The notes below the pieces were generated by a model that had not been told where the DNA came from, did no database searches, and worked only from the letters and a program-made list of their open reading frames with translations. From Clostridia bacterium (GTDB taxonomy: Bacteria > Bacillota_A > Clostridia > Christensenellales > Aristaeellaceae), in the NCBI GenBank assembly GCA_017481185.1, contig JAFUPO010000337.1, positions 1 to 6,048 of the forward strand: DNA of 6,048 bases, read 5' to 3'. Shown here piece by piece: positions 1-5,497 of the stretch; position 1 is the stretch's first letter; each line of letters opens with the position of its first letter. Both the position numbers and the translations under genes were made by a program.

Positions 1-102
1 AAAAACGGCTGGTTCCTGATCGACTCCTACAAGGAAACCGAGCTGGGGTATGAACCCCCTGTATCGGTCGAGCCTACTGCCGAAACGGAGCCGGAAGCAT
101 GA
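1..102 (+). CDS. 3' end of an unrecognised gene upstream of prmC (partial)
   Basis: The first reading frame is open from the left edge to a TGA at 100-102, giving the last 33 residues of a protein that begins outside the window. The visible part opens with an aromatic stretch (NGWFLIDSYKE) and ends in a Pro-, Glu- and Thr-rich acidic tail, which looks like a disordered C-terminus. Its stop codon overlaps the prmC start (ATGA), so the two genes are very likely cotranscribed and translationally coupled. In related clostridia the genes before prmC-prfA are often rpmE and a DUF1385 gene, but this tail does not resemble the ends of those proteins as I know them, so I do not name it. That the frame is coding is inferred from the tight overlap and from its codon use, which matches the neighbours. 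Confidence 0.7.
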   Translation, partial: KNGWFLIDSYKETELGYEPPVSVEPTAETEPEA

Positions 103-929
103 CCATTCAGGATGCCATTCGCCAAGGCACAGCCCGGCTTGAAGCCGCCGCCGTTCCTGACCCGCGCCTGGACGCGGAATACCTTTTAGCCGGGGTAATG
201 AATCAGCCCCGGCTTTTGGTGTGTCTGAACAAGATGGAACCCCTTGGCTCTGACCATTGGCAGGCCTTTGATAAGCTCCTTGCCCGCCGTGAATCCCGGG
301 AGCCTTTGCAGTACATCCTGGGAGAAACGCCCTTTTACGGCCGCACCTTCAAATGCGACCCCCGGGCCCTGATCCCCCGGCCGGAAACGGAGCTGCTCTG
401 CGAGCTGGCCATCGCCGCCATGCCTCCCCGAGCCCGGGTGCTTGATCTGTGCTGCGGCACCGGAGCCATTGGGCTAACGCTGGCTTTAGAGCGCCCTGGC
501 TGCCAGGTGACCCTTTCAGACCTCTCCGGCGAGGCTCTTTCATTGGCCCAAGAAAATGCCGTCCGTTTGGGCGCTTCCTGCCGATTCTGCCAGGGCGACC
601 TATTTGAGCCCGTCGCCGCTGAGACCTATGATCTGATTATTTCCAATCCGCCCTATATCCCAGCCGATGTTTGCCGCCAGCTTCAGCAGGAGGTTCAAAA
701 AGAGCCTCTCATGGCTCTGGAAGGTGGTTTAGACGGCCTCTATTTCTACCGGCAGATTGCCGCACAGGGGCCTGCGCACTTGGTTGCTGGCGGCTTGCTT
801 TTGCTGGAGATCGGCTATGATCAAGGCGAAACGGTTCCGGCGCTGCTTGAGGAGCACTTTACTCAAATCCAAATGCATCGCGATCTGAACCATCTGCCCC
901 GGATGGTCACCGCCAGGCGAAAACCCTGA
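99..929 (+). CDS. prmC: Peptide chain release factor N5-glutamine methyltransferase PrmC
   Basis: PrmC transfers a methyl group from S-adenosylmethionine to the side-chain amide of the glutamine in the GGQ motif of release factors, which raises peptide release efficiency. The 276 residues match the usual family length. The small helical N-terminal domain spans about residues 1-85, with the family signature QYILG at 71-75, followed by RPETE at 94-98. The methyltransferase fold has the SAM-binding motif DLCCGTGAIG at 116-125 and the catalytic NPPY at 183-186, which binds the target glutamine amide. The ATG at 99 overlaps the upstream stop and has a GGAG at 87-90, eight bases before it. The stop is 11 bases before prfA, which encodes its substrate, the classic pairing. 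Nothing is missing or truncated. Confidence 0.96.
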   Translation: MTIQDAIRQGTARLEAAAVPDPRLDAEYLLAGVMNQPRLLVCLNKMEPLGSDHWQAFDKLLARRESREPLQYILGETPFYGRTFKCDPRALIPRPETELLCELAIAAMPPRARVLDLCCGTGAIGLTLALERPGCQVTLSDLSGEALSLAQENAVRLGASCRFCQGDLFEPVAAETYDLIISNPPYIPADVCRQLQQEVQKEPLMALEGGLDGLYFYRQIAAQGPAHLVAGGLLLLEIGYDQGETVPALLEEHFTQIQMHRDLNHLPRMVTARRKP

Positions 930-940
930 AGGAGGCTGCC

Positions 941-1999
941 ATGTTCGAGAAATTCGATTGGATCATCCAGCGGGAAGAAGAGCTTTCCATCGCTCTTTCT
1001 CAACCAGAGACCCTCCAGAACCAAACCAGCTATCAAAAGCTGTTGAAGGAGCACGCCCAGCTTTTACCCCAGGCGGAGGCCTGGCGGGCGTACCAGAAGC
1101 TGCTGGCGCACCTTCAGGAGGCTGAGGAAATGGCTCAAGAGCCTGAACTGGCTCAGATAGCCCAGGATGAAATAGCGTTGCTTAACACCCAGAAAGCGGA
1201 AGCGGAGCTGACCCTGAGATTAATGCTTCTGCCCAAAGACCCAGACGATGACCGCAGCGTGGTCATGGAAATCCGGGCCGGAGCTGGCGGTGAGGAGGCC
1301 GCGCTATTTGCCGCCGACCTTATGCGTATGTACGCTCATTATGCCGAGCATAGGGGGTTTAAGGTCGAGCCTGTTTCAGAGAATCCTACAGAGCTGGGCG
1401 GATTAAAAGAAGCCGTATTCATGGTCAGCGGACCCGGAGCCTTTGCCCGGCTGAAATTTGAAAGCGGTGTGCATCGGGTTCAGCGGGTGCCCATAACGGA
1501 CTCCACTGGAAAAAAGCAAACCTCCACCTGCACCGTGGCAGTGCTGCCCGAGGCTGAGGCTGTGGACGTTATTATCGACCCCAAGGATGTGCGGGTGGAC
1601 GTCTACCGCTCCACCGGCCATGGCGGCCAATGCGTCAACACCACTGACTCTGCCGTACGCATCACCCACCTTCCTACCGGGCTGGTGGTTACCTGCCAGG
1701 ATCAAAAAAGCCAGCTAAAAAATCGGGATCAGGCCATGAAAGTGCTCCGCTCCCGTCTGCTGGAAAAGACTCGCTCTGAGGCTGATGCAGCCTATGCCAA
1801 CCGCCGCCGCCTGCAAGTGGGCACCGGGGATCGCAGCGAGCGCATCCGCACGTATAATTTTCATGAAAGCCGGGTCACCGATCACCGAATCGGCCTGACC
1901 CTTTATAAGATCGACGCCATTATGAACGGCGATCTGGATGAGATCATCGACGCCCTGCGCATAAAGGAGCAAGCCCAGCTACTTAAAGAGGGGCAATAA
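941..1999 (+). CDS. prfA: Peptide chain release factor 1 (RF1)
   Basis: RF1 recognises UAA and UAG in the ribosomal A site and triggers hydrolysis of the peptidyl-tRNA. The protein has 352 residues, close to the usual 355-360. It has a coiled N-terminal domain (about 1-100), the AGAGGEEA segment at 113-120, and the tripeptide anticodon Pro-Ile-Thr at 184-186. That is the PxT form of RF1, not the SPF form of RF2. The catalytic GGQ is at 228-230, and Gln230 is the expected PrmC target. Gln181, Thr194 and Glu119, which help read the stop codon in RF1 structures, are present. Oddly, residues 191-193 are Lys-Lys-Gln, where most RF1 proteins I know have Arg-Ile-His (see findings). A GGAGG at 931-935 lies five bases before the ATG. 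It is cotranscribed with prmC, 11 bases away, and ends in TAA just before a large palindrome. Confidence 0.97.
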   Translation: MFEKFDWIIQREEELSIALSQPETLQNQTSYQKLLKEHAQLLPQAEAWRAYQKLLAHLQEAEEMAQEPELAQIAQDEIALLNTQKAEAELTLRLMLLPKDPDDDRSVVMEIRAGAGGEEAALFAADLMRMYAHYAEHRGFKVEPVSENPTELGGLKEAVFMVSGPGAFARLKFESGVHRVQRVPITDSTGKKQTSTCTVAVLPEAEAVDVIIDPKDVRVDVYRSTGHGGQCVNTTDSAVRITHLPTGLVVTCQDQKSQLKNRDQAMKVLRSRLLEKTRSEADAAYANRRRLQVGTGDRSERIRTYNFHESRVTDHRIGLTLYKIDAIMNGDLDEIIDALRIKEQAQLLKEGQ

Positions 2000-2003
2000 C
2001 AGC

Positions 2004-2045
2004 CGAGAGGAACCTTTCTTTTTGCAAAAAGAAAGGTTCCTCTCG
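2004..2045. repeat. Perfect 42-base palindrome after prfA, possible terminator or dispersed repeat
   Basis: From CGAGAGGAACC to GGTTCCTCTCG the sequence is its own exact reverse complement: two 21-base arms meet at TTTTTG|CAAAAA with no spacer. As RNA it would form a very stable hairpin a few bases after the prfA stop, on either strand. There is no T-run after the right arm, so it is not a textbook intrinsic terminator. It could end or stabilise the prmC-prfA message, or be one copy of a dispersed intergenic palindrome family. The palindrome is seen directly; the role is inferred. Confidence 0.75.
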
Positions 2046-2111
2046 CGCTTTCCCTAAAGAAAAACCGGTATTAGCTTTTGCAGCCCAGCATATTCTCTTT
2101 CGGGTGATAGG

Positions 2112-2807
2112 ATGCGTTTGTTCTTTTTAAGCTTAGCCACAGGGATTGCCGGAACCGGTGTTGGAACATTGCTTGGGCTCCTCTTCCCTGTCCTCCCTCC
2201 CCTTCTCATGGGCTGTCTTTTAAACCTCACAGGCGGATTAATGCTCTCCATCGTTTGCTTTGAGCTATTACCCGAAGCGATTCTCATCTCCCAGCCTGCG
2301 GCCGTTCTGGGCGTATTGCTGGGGGCGGGGCTGATGCTTGCAGTACACATCCATGCAAGCGGAGCTTCCTCGCGAGCCACCGGGCTGATGCTCTGCCTGG
2401 GCGTTGCGATGCACAACCTGCCCGAGGGGCTGGCCGTAGGCGCGGGGTTCCAGGATGCGCCCATTCTGGGGCTGACCCTGGCAGGCTGCATCATAGCCCA
2501 CGATTTTCCCGAGGGGCTGACCATGGCGGTTTCCCTAAAGCAAGGCCATATGCCCCGTTTGAGGATCATCGGTTTGGCCGCCCTAGCAGGGCTTCCTGGG
2601 ATCATCGGCACCTTGGCGGGCTACTGGATCGGTGCAGCGGCTCCCTTTGCCCTTTCCTTCTGCCTGGCCCTAGCTGCCGGAGCGATGCTGCAAATCACCT
2701 GTCAGCACCTTTTGCCCCAGGCCCGGCAGGAAAGTGCTGCGCCCTGGGTCACCTTTTGCCTTTCAGTGGGTGTTTTAGGCGGTGCGCTGCTCACCCACTG
2801 GATTTAG
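2112..2807 (+). CDS. ZIP family divalent metal transporter
   Basis: This is an integral membrane protein that probably moves zinc or another divalent metal into the cytoplasm. At 231 residues it is slightly short for a bacterial ZIP (about 240-270). It is almost entirely hydrophobic, with about eight membrane segments near residues 4-26, 32-55, 62-80, 89-112, 116-141, 151-175, 177-197 and 210-230. The two metal-site helices carry HNLPEG at 101-106 and HDFPEG at 130-135, the hallmark paired motifs of ZIP segments 4 and 5. The cytoplasmic loop before segment 4 is very short and contains HIHASG. The late segment that often reads H-E-L-I-P-E instead reads QHLLPQ at 198-203. The ATG at 2112 has no AGGAGG; GGTGAT at 2103-2108 matches the distal part of the extended Shine-Dalgarno. 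It ends in TAG, with an in-frame TAA at 2823. Substrate is not determinable from sequence. Confidence 0.92.
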   Translation: MRLFFLSLATGIAGTGVGTLLGLLFPVLPPLLMGCLLNLTGGLMLSIVCFELLPEAILISQPAAVLGVLLGAGLMLAVHIHASGASSRATGLMLCLGVAMHNLPEGLAVGAGFQDAPILGLTLAGCIIAHDFPEGLTMAVSLKQGHMPRLRIIGLAALAGLPGIIGTLAGYWIGAAAPFALSFCLALAAGAMLQITCQHLLPQARQESAAPWVTFCLSVGVLGGALLTHWI

Positions 2808-2820
2808 TTGACGAGTCGTG

Positions 2821-2826
2821 TATAAT
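2821..2826 (+). promoter_or_regulatory. Candidate -10 box before the Sua5 gene
   Basis: A perfect TATAAT lies 14 bases after the stop of the ZIP gene and 71 bases before the Sua5-type start. A TTGACG at 2808-2813 resembles a -35 box but is only seven bases away, too close to work with it. At the normal 16-18 base spacing I see no good -35 hexamer, and the TGn extension is not in register. It may start a separate tsaC-ywlE transcript with a leader of about 65 bases, but readthrough from the ZIP gene is equally possible because no terminator separates the two genes. Confidence 0.4.
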
Positions 2827-2897
2827 AAAAGTTGGAGGGAACTCCTTTATCACCAAGAGGATTCTCTACATAAAATTTTTCATTTGGATAAAGGGCT

Positions 2898-3950
2898 ATG
2901 GCACAAATGACACAATTATTAAAGGCTGATCGCACCAATATACAAAAGGCGGCCGTTCTTTTAAAGCAGGGCAAGCTGGTGGCTTTTCCCACTGAAACGG
3001 TATATGGTTTGGGCGCAAACGCCCTGGATGTTCAGGCAGTGCTGTCTATTTTTGCGGCCAAGGGCCGCCCGGCGGATAATCCGCTTATCGTCCATGTGGC
3101 CGAATTTGAGGCGCTGGAGCCCTTGTGCCATGTGACGGAGGTAGCAAAGAAACTGATGGCTGCCTTCTGGCCCGGCCCTCTGACCCTGCTGCTTCCCAAA
3201 AAGCCAGCTGTTCCTGGGGAGGTCACCGCAGGGCTTGATACTGTGGCTGTGCGTATGCCCAGCCACCCTGTGGCTCATGCCCTGCTCAAGGCCTGCCAGG
3301 TGCCGGTGGCTGCCCCCAGCGCTAACCGCTCCGGCAAGCCCAGCCCCACCCAGGCGCATCATGTTTTTGATGATATGCAAGGCCGCATCCCCATGATCCT
3401 GGATGGCGGCCCCTGCCAGGTGGGTGTGGAATCCACCGTGCTGGATGTGACCTGCGATCCCCCCTGCATCCTGCGACCCGGCGGCATCACCAAAGAGATG
3501 CTAGAGACGGTACTGCCCCAAGTCGCCGTGGCTGGCAGCGTGTTGCGCCCGCTGGAAAAGGGTGAAAAAGCCCTCTCCCCCGGGATGCGCTATCAGCATT
3601 ACGCTCCTCAGGGGCAATTGACCCTGGTTTCCGGCCCCGATGACAAGGCCCTTCCCCTCATGAACAAGCTTTACGATGAAGCCATTGCCCGGGGCGAAAG
3701 CTGTTGCCTGCTAGTCTTTGAAGAGGCCTTGACTCAGGTGCAGCATCGGCAGGTTCAAAGCCTAGGCGAGCACTGCCATCCTGAGCAGATGGCCGAAAGG
3801 CTCTTTGACCTTCTGCGGCAGATGGACAAGCTCGGCATCCAGCGCATCTATAGCCAGGTGGTGGATCCCCACGGGCTGGGCCTTGCCATCATGAACCGCC
3901 TGGGCCGCGCCGCTGCTTTTCATGTTCTTGATGCTGAGGAGGCCCTATGA
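2898..3950 (+). CDS. sua5: L-threonylcarbamoyladenylate synthase, two-domain Sua5 type
   Basis: The enzyme makes L-threonylcarbamoyl-AMP from threonine, bicarbonate and ATP, the donor used by TsaB-TsaD-TsaE to form t6A37 in tRNAs that read ANN codons. The YrdC/TsaC domain fills about residues 12-205, with FPTETVYGLGANA at 30-42, KGRPADNPL at 55-63, FWPGPLTL at 90-97, APSANRSGKPSPT at 139-151, GVESTVLD at 176-183 and LRPGGI at 192-197. The linker SPGMRYQHYAP at 227-237 and a Sua5 domain to residue 350 make it the long form, like B. subtilis YwlC, not the short E. coli TsaC. The start is uncertain: AAGGG at 2891-2895 is two bases from the ATG at 2898 but 11 from an in-frame ATG at 2907, which would remove three residues. 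The stop overlaps the next gene as ATGA. Confidence 0.95.
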   Translation: MAQMTQLLKADRTNIQKAAVLLKQGKLVAFPTETVYGLGANALDVQAVLSIFAAKGRPADNPLIVHVAEFEALEPLCHVTEVAKKLMAAFWPGPLTLLLPKKPAVPGEVTAGLDTVAVRMPSHPVAHALLKACQVPVAAPSANRSGKPSPTQAHHVFDDMQGRIPMILDGGPCQVGVESTVLDVTCDPPCILRPGGITKEMLETVLPQVAVAGSVLRPLEKGEKALSPGMRYQHYAPQGQLTLVSGPDDKALPLMNKLYDEAIARGESCCLLVFEEALTQVQHRQVQSLGEHCHPEQMAERLFDLLRQMDKLGIQRIYSQVVDPHGLGLAIMNRLGRAAAFHVLDAEEAL

Positions 3951-4351
3951 ACTACCTTTTCGTCTGCACAGGCAATACCTGCCGCAGCCCTATGGCCCAA
4001 TGCTTGATGGCGCACCTCTCCGGCCAGCCATGCCAAAGCGCAGGCCTAGGCGCCTTTCCCGGGCAGAGCGCTTCTTCTGGCGCTGTTCATGCCATGAACC
4101 ATTACAAGCTGGACCTTTGCGCCCATCGTGCCCAGCCCGTCACCGAGGCGCTGCTCCAATGGGCTGATGAAATCTGGGCCATGACACCCGGGCATCTGGC
4201 GGCTCTGCGCCGCGCCTATCCGCAGTATTCAGCGAAGTATCATGTCTTTGTCCCAGCCATTGCCGACCCCTACGGCGGGGATGATGGCGTCTATCTGAAA
4301 ACCGCTCAAGCGCTCTGCCAGCAGCTTTTAGAAATGGCTCAAAAGCCTTGA
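3947..4351 (+). CDS. ywlE: Low-molecular-weight protein phosphatase, probable protein-arginine phosphatase
   Basis: The N-terminus VCTGNTCRSPM (6-16) is the phosphate-binding loop of the low-molecular-weight phosphatases, with nucleophile Cys7 and Arg13 of the CX5R motif. The general-acid Asp is expected in the DPYGG at 107-111. Thr11 sits where B. subtilis YwlE has the Thr that selects phosphoarginine over phosphotyrosine, and Cys12, next to the loop, can pair with Cys7 under oxidation in YwlE. The likely role is removing the arginine phosphates that the McsB kinase adds to mark proteins for ClpCP. Neither McsB nor ClpC is in this window. At 134 residues it is shorter than YwlE (about 150), mostly in the first third. 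The ATG overlaps the sua5 stop by four bases, with GAGGAGG at 3936-3942. Arginine specificity is inferred from one residue plus context. Confidence 0.9.
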   Translation: MNYLFVCTGNTCRSPMAQCLMAHLSGQPCQSAGLGAFPGQSASSGAVHAMNHYKLDLCAHRAQPVTEALLQWADEIWAMTPGHLAALRRAYPQYSAKYHVFVPAIADPYGGDDGVYLKTAQALCQQLLEMAQKP

Positions 4352-4381
4352 AAAAACTTGATTTTTCCCTAAAAAAGGCTT
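4343..4381 (+). terminator. Weak AT-rich inverted repeat at the ywlE end, doubtful terminator
   Basis: AAGCCTT (4343-4349) pairs with AAGGCTT (4375-4381), and inside it GAAAAA (4350-4355) pairs with TTTTTC (4362-4367). The hairpin starts within the last codons of ywlE and is A+T rich, with no T-run after it, so at most it is a weak terminator. Its right arm overlaps the -35 box of the rplM promoter. Confidence 0.3.
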
Positions 4382-4409
4382 GACAAACCCCGCCGGATTA
4401 TTATATGAT
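4380..4409 (+). promoter_or_regulatory. Promoter of the rplM-rpsI operon
   Basis: A perfect TTGACA (4380-4385) and a TATGAT (4404-4409, five of six matches to TATAAT) are separated by 18 bases, a good housekeeping-sigma promoter. Transcription should begin near 4416, leaving an untranslated leader of about 120 bases before rplM. It lies directly after ywlE and gives the ribosomal-protein operon its own expression. Confidence 0.8.
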
Positions 4410-4420
4410 AGCAAATGGAA

Positions 4421-4480
4421 TCAATAGACTCCGATAGCCCCGGGACTATTGACACTTACGGGCTGTGCGACCATCACAGC
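4421..4480 (+). promoter_or_regulatory. Structured 5' leader of rplM, candidate L13-type autoregulatory RNA
   Basis: Just after the predicted transcription start, TCAATAG (4421-4427) pairs exactly with CTATTGA (4446-4452), extended inward past an A-A mismatch by three more pairs. GCTGTG (4462-4467) pairs exactly with CACAGC (4475-4480) around the loop CGACCAT. The first loop holds ATAGCCC (4434-4440), which can pair with GGGCTGT (4460-4466), allowing a pseudoknot that excludes the second hairpin. Ribosomal-protein leaders upstream of rplM are known in Firmicutes (the Rfam L13_leader family), and position and structure fit. Membership is inferred, as I could not compare it with the covariance model. 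Confidence 0.55.
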
Positions 4481-4522
4481 GCGTTACACTGAAGGGATAC
4501 CATCTCTTCCTTTACCACCTTT

Positions 4523-4529
4523 AAGGAGG
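4523..4529 (+). promoter_or_regulatory. Strong Shine-Dalgarno deciding the TTG start of rplM
   Basis: AAGGAGG ends eight bases before the TTG at 4538-4540. The next in-frame ATG (4550) would be 20 bases from it and would remove the conserved first residues of L13, so the TTG is the start. Confidence 0.85.
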
Positions 4530-4537
4530 AACTACCT

Positions 4538-4972
4538 TTGAAAACGTATATGCCGAAAGCCGAAGCCATCGAGCGTAAGTGGTACGTTGTCGATGCCGAG
4601 GGCATGGTGCTGGGCCGTTTGGCCAGCCAGGTTGCCAATATCCTGCGTGGCAAGCATAAGCCCATCTACACCCCCAGCGTGGATACCGGCGATTTCGTGA
4701 TCGTCATCAATGCTGACAAGGCTGTCCTGACCGGCAAAAAGCTGGATCAGAAGATCTACTATCATCACTCTGGCTATGCTGGCGGTCTGAAGGAAACCAA
4801 GTACCGCAAGCTGATGGATGAAAAGCCCGAGCTGGCCATCCGTCACGCCATCGTGGGTATGCTGCCCAAGGGCCCCCTGGGCCGCAAGATGGCTTCCAAG
4901 CTGAAGGTTTATGCTGGTGCTGAGCACGAGCATGCCGCTCAGAAGCCCGAGACCCTCGAACTCATCAAGTAA
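4538..4972 (+). CDS. rplM: 50S ribosomal protein L13
   Basis: L13 is an early-assembling protein of the large ribosomal subunit that binds 23S rRNA. The 144 residues match the usual bacterial length. The N-terminus [20 protein letters not shown] is typical of Firmicute L13, followed by the LGRLAS segment (25-30), [12 protein letters not shown] (74-85) and the conserved signature [18 protein letters not shown] (108-125) leading to [11 protein letters not shown]. It starts with TTG, supported by AAGGAGG eight bases upstream and by the conserved first residues. It is the first gene of a two-gene operon with rpsI, 21 bases downstream, the standard rplM-rpsI pair. Codon choice shifts towards CTG, AAG and CGT compared with the genes before it, as expected for a highly expressed gene. 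The leader upstream may let L13 control its own synthesis. Confidence 0.98.
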   Translation: MKTYMPKAEAIERKWYVVDAEGMVLGRLASQVANILRGKHKPIYTPSVDTGDFVIVINADKAVLTGKKLDQKIYYHHSGYAGGLKETKYRKLMDEKPELAIRHAIVGMLPKGPLGRKMASKLKVYAGAEHEHAAQKPETLELIK

Positions 4973-4993
4973 CGCGGAAGGAGCGTATCAATC

Positions 4994-5386
4994 ATGGCTA
5001 AAGTAGAATACAGTGCCGTTGGCCGTCGTAAGAAGGCCGTTGCCCGCGTTCGTTTGGTGGCTGGCGAAGGCAAGATCATCATCAACAAGCGCGATATTGA
5101 TAATTATTTCAGTCTGGAGACCCTGAAGATGACCGTGCGTCAGCCCCTGGTTCTGACCAGCACCGGCGCCAACTTCGACGTTCTGGTGAACGTTTGCGGC
5201 GGCGGCCTGTCCGGTCAGGCTGGTGCCATCCGTCACGGTGTTAGCCGCGCCCTGTGCAAGGCTGATCCCGAGCTGCGCGGCGCCCTGAAGAAGGCTGGCT
5301 TCCTCACTCGCGATCCTCGTATGAAGGAGCGCAAGAAGTACGGCCTGAAGGCTGCCCGTCGTGCGCCTCAGTTCTCCAAGCGTTAA
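4994..5386 (+). CDS. rpsI: 30S ribosomal protein S9
   Basis: S9 belongs to the head of the small subunit, and its C-terminal tail reaches the P-site tRNA. The 130 residues match the family. They begin with the [16 protein letters not shown] segment (6-21), carry the core signature [19 protein letters not shown] (69-87), and end in the basic tail [20 protein letters not shown] with the invariant terminal Ser-Lys-Arg that contacts tRNA. The ATG at 4994 has GGAAGGAG at 4976-4983, ten bases upstream. It is translated from the rplM message and followed within about 30 bases by an intrinsic terminator. Its codon use shows the same high-expression bias as rplM. Confidence 0.98.
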   Translation: MAKVEYSAVGRRKKAVARVRLVAGEGKIIINKRDIDNYFSLETLKMTVRQPLVLTSTGANFDVLVNVCGGGLSGQAGAIRHGVSRALCKADPELRGALKKAGFLTRDPRMKERKKYGLKAARRAPQFSKR

Positions 5387-5416
5387 TTATCGCTGGAAAA
5401 TCAAAAGTTTTCAAAA

Positions 5417-5445
5417 CCCCTTCGCTTATGCGGAGGGGATTTTTT
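5417..5445 (+). terminator. Intrinsic terminator of the rplM-rpsI operon
   Basis: CCCCTTCGC (5417-5425) pairs with GCGGAGGGG (5430-5438), nine pairs with one G-U, closing a TTAT loop. The stem is followed by A and six T residues (5440-5445) and preceded by AAAA. This is a standard rho-independent terminator 31 bases after the rpsI stop. Confidence 0.93.
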
Positions 5446-5455
5446 ATGCTGAAAT

Positions 5456-5490
5456 GGCCGACGAATCGTAGATTCGTCGGCCGTTTTCTT
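5456..5490. terminator. Second hairpin between convergent genes, probable bidirectional terminator
   Basis: GGCCGACGAATC (5456-5467) and GATTCGTCGGCC (5471-5482) form a perfect 12-pair stem around the loop GTA, followed by GTTTTCTT. AAAT before the stem can extend it by pairing with the T-run, and gives ATTTC after the stem on the minus strand. It lies between convergent genes, so it can back up the rpsI terminator and end the minus-strand isomerase gene, whose stop is at 5498-5500. The minus-strand T-run is weak. Confidence 0.8.
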
Positions 5491-5497
5491 TACAGGG

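Noticed and set aside
2054..2611. Long minus-strand open frame (185 residues) opposite the ZIP gene
   Set aside because: It lies entirely antisense to a clear ZIP transporter, has a low-complexity Pro/Ser/Arg composition typical of antisense frames in GC-rich genes, and shows no recognisable motif.
2808..2826. TTGACG plus TATAAT read as one promoter
   Set aside because: The boxes are seven bases apart, far short of the 16-18 required.
2961..3380. Minus-strand open frame (139 residues) opposite the Sua5 gene
   Set aside because: It is the shadow of a strongly conserved YrdC domain and has no motif or ribosome binding site of its own that I can support.
3922..4167. Plus-strand 81-residue frame overlapping ywlE
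   Set aside because: It is an out-of-frame, Arg/Pro-rich reading of the phosphatase gene, whose own frame carries the CX5R loop.
4532..4933. Minus-strand open frame opposite rplM
   Set aside because: It is the antisense of L13, created by strong codon bias on the plus strand.
5396..5412. GAAAA/TTTTC hairpin just after rpsI
   Set aside because: Five A-T-rich pairs with a seven-base loop are too weak; the real terminator follows at 5417.
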